Source of the DNA: Tetrastigma voinierianum
Lineage: Eukaryota; Streptophyta; Magnoliopsida; Vitales; Vitaceae
DNA: 64,000 nucleotides
Assembly (NCBI GenBank): GCA_016808115.1
Contig: JAEQBH010000893.1
Coordinates: forward strand, 124,001-188,000
Direction: 5' to 3'
A program made the position numbers and the translations under genes. Positions within the stretch are counted from its first letter, which is position 1. Each line of letters begins with the position of its first letter. The notes under the pieces are model-generated. The model had not been told where the DNA came from, made no database searches, and worked only from the letters and a program-made list of their open reading frames with translations. This document shows positions 57,461 to 64,000 of the stretch, one piece after another.

Positions 57461-57899
57461 GTTGATGTTTGCCCTTGAATCACATAAAGCCTTCACAAAT
57501 TCAAAATTCCCTATGGTGCAGGGGATGGTGAATCCCCTCTTCTTACTCAGAAAGTCTTTCAAAAACTATGCATAATTAAGTGTCTGATTCAATGCCTCAG
57601 CAAAAAGTATGTTTATCTCTATCTTCTTGAACATGTCTAAGAATTTAGAGAACTACTCTTCCATCTTTTCTCTTTGATGCCTCTGAGGAAATGGAACAAG
57701 GGGCATATATGCTTACACCTTCTCAAATCTCTCTTCTCTACTAGTCAGCTCTTTTGCCGTGACCTTTTCTTTATGCTCTCTCTGGCCTTTTCGAACTCCG
57801 TCCGCTGACTTTCAATTTTTAATACTTGCTTTTCTTCCTCAGTCTTCCTCTTTTCATCTGCTTTTCTATTTTCAAACTCTCTGCCACTCCTTAGAGTCA

Positions 57900-59332
57900 C
57901 TGCCATAAAGTCCTTAGGATTCTTCCTGGTATCACTTGGGAAGGCATCCTTTCGACCGGTTCAGATTGCTGTGGCCACACATCTACTTCAGGTCTCTAGA
58001 TTTTTTAAAGATGCATTTGTATTAGCCTGAAACACAGTTGTGTTTTCCTAGAATGCTGCTAGCTCAGCAAACTTTTGTTCATGAATGTTCAGCAGTCTTT
58101 TGTTCTCTCCCATGAAGCTCAACATCTGCTCCTCAAAAGACTAGGACATCCTTTGGCCCTGGTTCTCAGCTCTCTAACTGCTCTGCTATTGTTATCCCTG
58201 GAACCCATGTGGAGCATACTATTGTTGATAGTTTTGCACAGGTCTTTGGCCTTGCTGTGCTCCACCTCCATATGGGAAATTCTCATGGTTCCTAAGTGCT
58301 GGTGTGTAGTGGGTTGGAAGGTTGGTGTTGGGCTTGAAATTGTAACTTATGTTTCCACCAACAAATTAAGCCTCCTCCATTTGATAGGGACCCTCATGAG
58401 CAAGTCCCTCATCAGTCATATTCTTCTGCTTAAATGCATTCTCCTATCTTGGTTTCCCAACTTGTTCATCAATGCATCAACCTTTGCCTCTATACCAGTC
58501 ATCATATTCAACTCTATTACACCACCTCCTCTCAGTCTAGTATTGCTCCCTGAAGTCTTAGATGGAGCTCTATAGTTGCATTTGGCCAAATCTTTAATAA
58601 GCTGGTTGGCCTCTTCAGCACTCTTTCTCTTGAATGATCCATAGTAGGCTACATCTATGATCCCCTTGGAGGTGTAATTCATGGTATGGTAAAAGATGTC
58701 CATCTGTGTAGTCAGATCAATGCCATGCATTGGGCATCTCTTCAGCAACCTTTTGTATCTTTCCCGTACATTGTAAAGGCTCATCTTCTCCTGCCTCGAA
58801 CACACACCCTCATTCCCTCTCCGAAGTAAGAGCAGGAGGAAAAATCTACCTACGATGCCTCCACCAGCTCCTCCAAGTTGTTTATCGATCCAACAGCAAA
58901 GGACTCAAACCAAGTCAGCCGCTACTCGTGAGAAAATGGAAAGAGCCAGCCTTTATCACTTCAAGTCTCACCCTATCTGGCCACTATGTCGCCATTCTCA
59001 TAAATTTACCCATATGCTCATTGGGGTTTTCACTGGGATGACCAATATATTGATGTTGTTGCACCATTGTGATAAGAGATGGCTTCAACTCAAAGTTGTT
59101 AGCCTCTATGGCATGCTGCCTTACAGCAGAATATTCATCTCTGATGACTGGTCTCTAGAAATCTTCCATCGTCCTCTGCCTCTAAGGTCTCTTAACTGCC
59201 AAAGCCGATGTTCTTGATGTGTTTTGTTGCTCGCCGCATGACCGTTGATTCAAAATCTACTTCGGGATATCTCAAAGGTCCTCTCCAATTTGGGTTCAGT
59301 GGCAATAGTTTTGCTTCTGGTTTTCTGTGCAT
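57900..59332 (-). pseudogene. H1 gag
   Basis: The start is set at the ATG ending at 59332 (MHRKPEAKLLPLNPNW). Conserved Athila motifs are readable on the minus strand: EANNFELKPSLITMVQQHQY then PSENPNEHMGKF (about 59.0-59.1 kb), a damaged helix region, and an open stretch 58805-58416 with NVRERYKRLLKRCPMHGIDL, HTMNYTSKGIIDVAYYG and KRKSAEEANQLIKDLAKCN. LRNHENFPYGGG-like text (58.27-58.29 kb) and a Q-rich tail continue to about 57.9 kb. Stops at about 59.2 kb and elsewhere inactivate it. It is the mirror homologue of the H2 gag. Confidence 0.9.
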
Positions 59333-59546
59333 GTGATAAATTCCTGAAATGCAAATACACTGAGATCAAGTGAGATCAATAAATAACATAAATATATTTT
59401 GATCTGCTTTCATAAAAGACCAGAAGCTAAGTCAGCTACTACAATTAAAATTATTTTTGAAAATTTTATAAAAGATAAAAGAAAAATGTCCAAACTAGCA
59501 ATTTTCTCTTTGGTAAGAATATTGATCTTTAAACTTTACTTCATTT
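59333..59546 (-). other. H1 leader
   Basis: AT-rich untranslated leader between PBS and gag. It shares AATATT..CAAAGAGaAAAT..TAGTTTGGAC with the H2 leader at 6.58-6.64 kb, which helped place the H2 PBS and gag start. Confidence 0.7.
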
Positions 59547-59567
59547 CAATCCCTGGCAATGGCGCCA
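59547..59567 (-). promoter_or_regulatory. H1 primer-binding site (TGGCGCC type)
   Basis: The minus strand reads TGGCGCCATTGCCAGGGATT directly after the LTR. Athila elements typically have TGGCGCCGTTGCCGGGGA, so this is a well-preserved site with two or three changes. Confidence 0.88.
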
Positions 59568-60484
59568 TAAACTTTTTTGACTAATTTTTTAATATAGACC
59601 AAAAACAACTGATTCTTGACATTGCCACCAAAGATTATTCAATTCCCAACAGTTATGCCAAAAACTTGATTGAGAGCTAAATATATATAATATGTTTTCT
59701 GCTATATAAGTAATAATTTGCATTTAAAATTTGGTTTTGGTCTAAATCACTGCAATTACACAGGTCATACAAGTAATAAAGTGGACTAAATAAGTTCGGA
59801 TATCATTCCCACGAGGATTGATTTTGAAAATCTACAGATTAACTACCCTCTCTACTCAAGATCAACACTATTTGAACCTCTGATTTTTGTAAAAATTATC
59901 TATCTAAAAGAAAGTGAATAAAAAGATAAAAAAATTCTAAAAAAACATGAATTAGAGAGTTTACTTGACTGAAATAACACTGGGAATGAAATCAGTGTTG
60001 TGACCATCAATTTGCAATTTTCCAAATAAGGTATAAAGTATGGGACATGAACTTTGGAATTGTCCAAGAGCAAAGTAGTATAGCATTACTCTCCTCACTG
60101 CATCTTACTTCCACACACATTTACCTTTAGATACTGCCTGAATATTTATAGGACTTGATCCTCTTTAATATTTGATTGTTTTTTACTTCTCAGTACTTCA
60201 CAACCATCTCTTAGGACTGGAAATTGTTTGCCTCTATAGACAGGATAATGCAAGCTCTCTCCAAATTAAATGGTATCTCAACCATCAATTAGACAAGAAT
60301 TCTCTTTCTCCTTGATTAGAATCTCAGCTAACATTGGATTGAGATTATTCTTCTTAATTGAGGTGAAACCTCTTAGAATTAAACTACTAGATCAGTAAGC
60401 GAATCTTATTCCTCAGGAACACACTCTCGGTGTCACCTAGGAGTGAACCTTGAAGTCAGAGGTTAGATCATCACCAATGATAGT
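59568..60484 (-). repeat. H1 5' LTR, U5-side segment
   Basis: From the PBS to the solo LTR insertion. It shares with the H2 LTR end the motif GTGGGAATGATATC followed by ACTTAT and then TATGACCTGTG..TTGCAGTG (minus strand near 59.76-59.83 kb; plus strand of H2 near 55.98-56.05 kb), showing the two LTR families are related. It continues at 62631. Confidence 0.82.
60480..60484. other. Target-site duplication of solo LTR, left copy (ATAGT)
   Basis: ATAGT precedes TGTAACACC and recurs at 62631-62635, after which H1 LTR sequence continues. Five bases is the usual length for these elements. Confidence 0.75.
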
Positions 60485-62630
60485 TGTAACACCTCAAATT
60501 ATACCCTGACAGTTCTATAACATGTTTTGGGTATAATAAAAGTAAATGTATATTTTTCCGCAATAAAATAAGGCTAAAAATAAAATAAGCAAAACCCGAA
60601 ATTTATACAAAAGTCAAGGGTAAATTGGTAAATTCCAATTAAAGACCCAAATGACATAAGAAGAATAGATTGTATGCCAAAGTAGAATTGCAAATAAATG
60701 AAGATGAAGGACCTAAATGTAAAAAAAATATGGAAAAGAAGGCAAAAATGTATAAGGCCAAACATGGCCTTATTTTGGAATCAAAATATCTCATGTTGGT
60801 CTTTGGATAGGAGAGCAAAACAGATAAGGGAGAAAAGGAGAAAGAAGAGAAGAGAATGAGAAGAAGAAGAAGAGAAAAGAAGGAGAAGAAGAAAAAGGAA
60901 GAAGGAGAAGAGAAGTTCAAGAAAGATCAAAGGTATGGAACTCTATGGAACTTGTATGGAAACTATGATTTTTGTATGGATTTGTTCCAAAACCTAGGGT
61001 TTAGTTAGGAATTCATCCTAACCCTAGATTTGTTGAAAGTTGGTTTGGTAAAACCCTAATTTGTATAAGAAGAGTATGAAATCCTCCCTTTGAGTATAGA
61101 TTTTTGGTTTATTTACAAGTAATTGAGTTTGGGTTTAGAACAAACCCTAACTACTCTTTATGTTTGGTTTTATGCTCAAGTTATGAACCATTTTGGTAGT
61201 TGTCTTTGAGGAATCCATGGTAGGTTTTTAATGTAGGATGGAATAGAGGAAGTGTATGGAAGAAAAGTGAGTGAAGAAAATTCGTCTATTTCGGCGCTTC
61301 ACAACTCGGGTACCGTACTGAACAGGTGGTACGGCACCACCGCCTCCCGTAACCCTAATTTCTTGTATTTTTACATTATTAAGCCCAAATTCGTATACCG
61401 ATAGTATAGGAACCCTAGTAAATGACTAATAGGGGTTCAATTAAGAGTGAAACTAAGCGAAAAACGCATCGTACCTCGTCGCCTCGGCGAAGCGCCCTAG
61501 TATAAGATAGTAAGTTCCTGAATAAGTACAAGTATATGTATAAGTTTGATATATGAAAGCTAAAGAGAATACACATGACTTTGTTATATGAAAAAGTACA
61601 GTTAAATGTTTATAATAGATTATTTGATAAGGAATGTCTCATAAGTATACATGATAACAGTAGTTATTCATGTATATTAGATATCATTTTCTAAAATCGG
61701 AAAGAGTATTAAGAAAACATAATAAAACTTATTGTCTGCCTATGATCGGGTAGTTGGATAGATAGGCATGCCTATAGGGATACAGTTGTTACAGAATACA
61801 ATTTACATATATCGAGGCCCCGTTTGGGTCGATGACATAGATCCCGTTTGGATCATTATAGTGGCCTCATTTGGGTTATACAGATCACTCGGGGCTCGCA
61901 TGCTGATAAGACTCTTCGGCACATACATATTTTTCCCGTGATCCTCTTCCGAGGTACAGCGTGCATGAAACATAAAAGAAAATGACAAGTATACGCAAAT
62001 GATATGTATATAGTATATGGCATGATATGAGAAGCATAGCACTTCTATGTGATGATAGTATAAAGTTATAAGAACAAGAAGTAAAGTGTAAAATGACACG
62101 GAAAGTATATGAAATATGATAAGAAATGAAACATGTTATGAAAAAGTAGATATGAGAAATGGATAAATATATGTGAATGTTATATTTGTCATAAGGATAT
62201 GCATGTGTTTAAAGTGTGATGACCCTTATTAGAGGTCGTCCATATGTATTAATTCCCACTAAGCTATACGCTTAGCACGAGTATTTCATTCGTGTAGGTA
62301 CTGAAGAGGAAACCAGAGGACAGGACAATCCGCATCAGCAGTCAAAGTTAGCACATCACTAGGTGCCCACTGGAAGACCATTTGGTCTAATGTATATGTA
62401 TTTTGTTTATTTTGTAAACAATGTAAATACTGTAAATGTTAAACACTTCCATATAAGTGGGAGCTTACATTTTGTAACTACCGCTATGGAATATAATACA
62501 AGTTAAATGTTTAACATTATATGAATGAACAAGCATTAAAGTTTATAAGTTATAGTAAACAAAAGTTTAGTGGTATCGTAGGCCCCAACCGGGGCGGCCA
62601 TAATGTACCGCAGTGATCCAAAGAAAGGTA
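60485..62630 (+). repeat. Solo LTR, Tekay/Del-like, plus strand
   Basis: It begins TGTAACACCTCAAATTATACC, as the H5 LTR does (TGTAACACCCCGAAATATAC), and shares with it the purine microsatellite (60.82-60.92 kb) next to AAGGTATGGAACT and AACCCTAG words. No internal coding region is present; H1 LTR sequence follows at 62631. Recombination between two LTRs would leave this structure. The 3' end reads AAAGGTA rather than a clean CA. A cluster of GTTTGGGTCGAT/GTTTGGATCAT words (61.82-61.88 kb) forms a small tandem repeat. Confidence 0.8.
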
Positions 62631-63221
62631 ATAGTTCAGCCAATATTAGTTTAATTTACCCCCAAGTTACTACTCTTTGCTCTCAGGTAGTTCATTTCTA
62701 TGTCACTTAGAGAGATTTCTGGAAATCAAAACAATGATACTGTCCTTTCTAGGTACCAAACATTGATATTTAGAACAGTTCAAATAAGGAGTAATATCAG
62801 TTAAATCACTCCAATTTTCATACCCAAAACAACATAATAATATTACAAACAATAATCCCAACAACTAATTCTTCCTATAGGGAGCTTAGCCTTTTAAATC
62901 TGGATCACAAATAACAATGACTAGTTAATAAGACAAATCTAATCGAAATTGTAGTCAAATGAAGAAATGAATCTTAAAATTCTCGATTTTCATTAAAGTT
63001 CAGACATAAATTTAAGCTTTGATTTACATTCATCCAACTCTAAATCCTAGTTCAGATTACTACTCTAATCTAAAATAAAAAAACTAAATCTAGAAAACAA
63101 AAATAAAAGGAAAAATAAGAAAATAAATAAAATTATATACAATGAGACTTCAACTCTCCCAAAAAGCACAAAAACTTGATGAAAAGCAGCTAGAAGCTGC
63201 GTACTACTCCCCATGTGCTTC

Positions 63222-63229
63222 TATTTATA
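63222..63229 (-). promoter_or_regulatory. Predicted TATA box of H1 5' LTR
   Basis: The minus strand reads GACTATAAATAGAAGC, a strong plant TATA context, about 85 bases downstream of the palindrome array. This arrangement matches H2. Confidence 0.65.
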
Positions 63230-63307
63230 GTCTCCAGTCTTGGGCTCTAAAAGCGAGGAGAGAATCATGCACTTCAAAAAGCCCAGAAATTTTGCCCTAG
63301 TTGCTGA

Positions 63308-63628
63308 TGTCGTGGTGATGTTATGGTGATGTCGCGACATTAGAGTTGTCAATGTTGTGGATCAAATTTGATGTCGCGACATTGAATGTCTACTGGGAAA
63401 TTCTCAATTTTCAATGATAAGTCAATGTCGTGATGATATCGTGACATCGAAATGCAGTATTGTAGATCAACTCTGATGTCGTGACATTGCTTTTCTAGTG
63501 TTGCAACATTGAGTTGATGTTGCGACATTGCTCTTGCATATTGAGGTTACTTGTTGTTGTCGTGACACTACATTTTAACTCTACTCACTTCAGTTGATGT
63601 CACGACATTGAGATAATGTCACGACATT
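63308..63628. repeat. Palindrome array GTCGCGACATTG, H1 5' LTR
   Basis: About eleven words in 320 bases. Two are perfect (near 63333 and 63373); the rest are mostly one or two transitions away, such as GTCGTGAC, GTCACGAC and GTTGCGAC. The flank ATTG matches the array at 372-890, which ties the two LTRs of H1 together. Confidence 0.88.
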
Positions 63629-63644
63629 GGCTCTTCAATGTTTC

Positions 63645-64000
63645 TGTAAGACCCGAGAAATTCCAATTTCTGGAAAAATGGCAAAATCATAATTTCGGTT
63701 ACGAAATTGTAATTTCGGTTAAAAATCTGTAATTTATTCTCTAGATCTCGGATGATGAAATGGATTTCACCGTTGTAATCGTCTCGCGAAATCTAGCTAG
63801 CACGTAAAATTTTGTCGACCTCGAGACAGTTTAATTTACACGCTTTTCGAGCATCAAGCCGTGCCGTAAAACGACCCTCTCAATGTGACTGTGTCACATA
63901 TAACACGTAATTATGTGCCATAAGTGGTATGAGTAGAGAAATGATGAAAATGAACAGCCGAGATAGTGCCGAATGTCAAACCGAGCCAAGGACGACAATT
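63645..64000 (+). repeat. Start of an H4-family LTR, runs off the window
   Basis: TGTAAGACCCGAGAAATTCC matches the minus-strand start of the H4 LTR (at 23878). Homology continues through TTATTCTCTAGATCTC and the TGTGCCATAAGTGG segment that survives in H4 only at about 30.70 kb. The first 350 bases look less damaged than either H4 copy. Whether it is a solo LTR or a full element cannot be told here. Confidence 0.85.

Larger units (their letters stand above)
62631..63644 (-). repeat. H1 5' LTR, promoter-side segment
   Basis: It continues the LTR interrupted at 60484. On the minus strand it goes from a GTCGCGACATTG array (63.30-63.64 kb) through a TATA box (63222-63229) to R/U5 text. At 63645 another LTR interrupts it, so the outer end is outside the window. 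Confidence 0.78.
1..64000 (-). mobile_element. H1: Athila-like Ty3/gypsy element enclosing the window
   Basis: H1 runs on the minus strand: 5' LTR from beyond the right edge to 59568, PBS 59547-59567, gag 59332-57900, protease about 57460-57062, RT up to 56213. It resumes at 3658 with the rest of RT, then RNase H, integrase, polypurine tract and 3' LTR from 1125 leftward. The 52.5 kb in between is H2 with its nested load. Removing it gives the uninterrupted reading F-Q-R-C-M-M-S-I-F across the junction. The outer ends of both LTRs are not resolved, so total length is unknown; the span given is the whole window. Confidence 0.8.

Noticed and set aside
60639..60920. Ser/Phe-rich membrane-like minus-strand ORF
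   Set aside because: It is the antisense of the GA-rich microsatellite in the solo LTR.
1..64000. tRNA or rRNA genes
   Set aside because: No cloverleaf with matching A and B boxes was noticed by eye; the short tRNA-like words found are primer-binding sites next to LTRs.

Overview
The window is heterochromatic plant DNA made almost entirely of decayed Ty3/gypsy LTR retrotransposons inserted into one another. I see no host gene, tRNA, rRNA, CRISPR array or bacterial-style gene. The plant call rests on lineages known only from plants: Athila-like elements with a TGGCGCC primer-binding site and a second ORF carrying a plant-transposon-protein domain; an Ogre/Tat-like element with long LTRs and an extra RNase H; and two Tekay/Del-like chromoviruses with a chromodomain. 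A dicot is likely, but this is inference.

The nesting can be read base by base. Names H1 to H5 are local labels. The outermost element, H1 (Athila-like, minus strand), frames the window. Its 3' LTR ends at 1125. Its integrase, RNase H and the C-terminal half of RT run from 1546 to 3658; the N-terminal half of RT, protease and gag run from 56213 to 59332. Its primer-binding site is at 59547-59567, and its 5' LTR runs to the right edge. H1 is split in the middle of RT by H2 (Athila-like, plus strand, 3659-56209). Rejoining the two flanks restores the RT frame exactly.

H2 is itself split within gag by H3 (Ogre/Tat-like, plus strand, about 7026-43939). H3 carries H5 (Tekay-like, minus strand, 7721-17899, target duplication ATATC) inside its 5' LTR. 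It carries H4 (Tekay-like, minus strand, 22205-30965) inside its gag, and probably a further LTR fragment at about 31.25-32.76 kb. The H1 5' LTR also holds a solo LTR (60485-62630, duplication ATAGT) and the start of another LTR at 63645 that continues past the window.

Insertion order follows from the nesting: H1 first, then H2, then H3, then H4 and H5. Every polyprotein is broken by stops and frameshifts, so none can move on its own.

The most notable non-coding signal is a set of arrays of a CpG-bearing palindrome, GTCGCGAC and its one-step variants. They sit upstream of the predicted TATA boxes in the LTRs of both Athila-like elements, and again in the leader of the second ORF of H2. A different palindrome array occupies the same promoter-side position in the LTR-like fragment at 31-33 kb. 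The LTR pairs also show an odd divergence pattern: AT-rich stretches are nearly identical while GC-rich stretches are scrambled by small indels. This may reflect assembly error rather than age.
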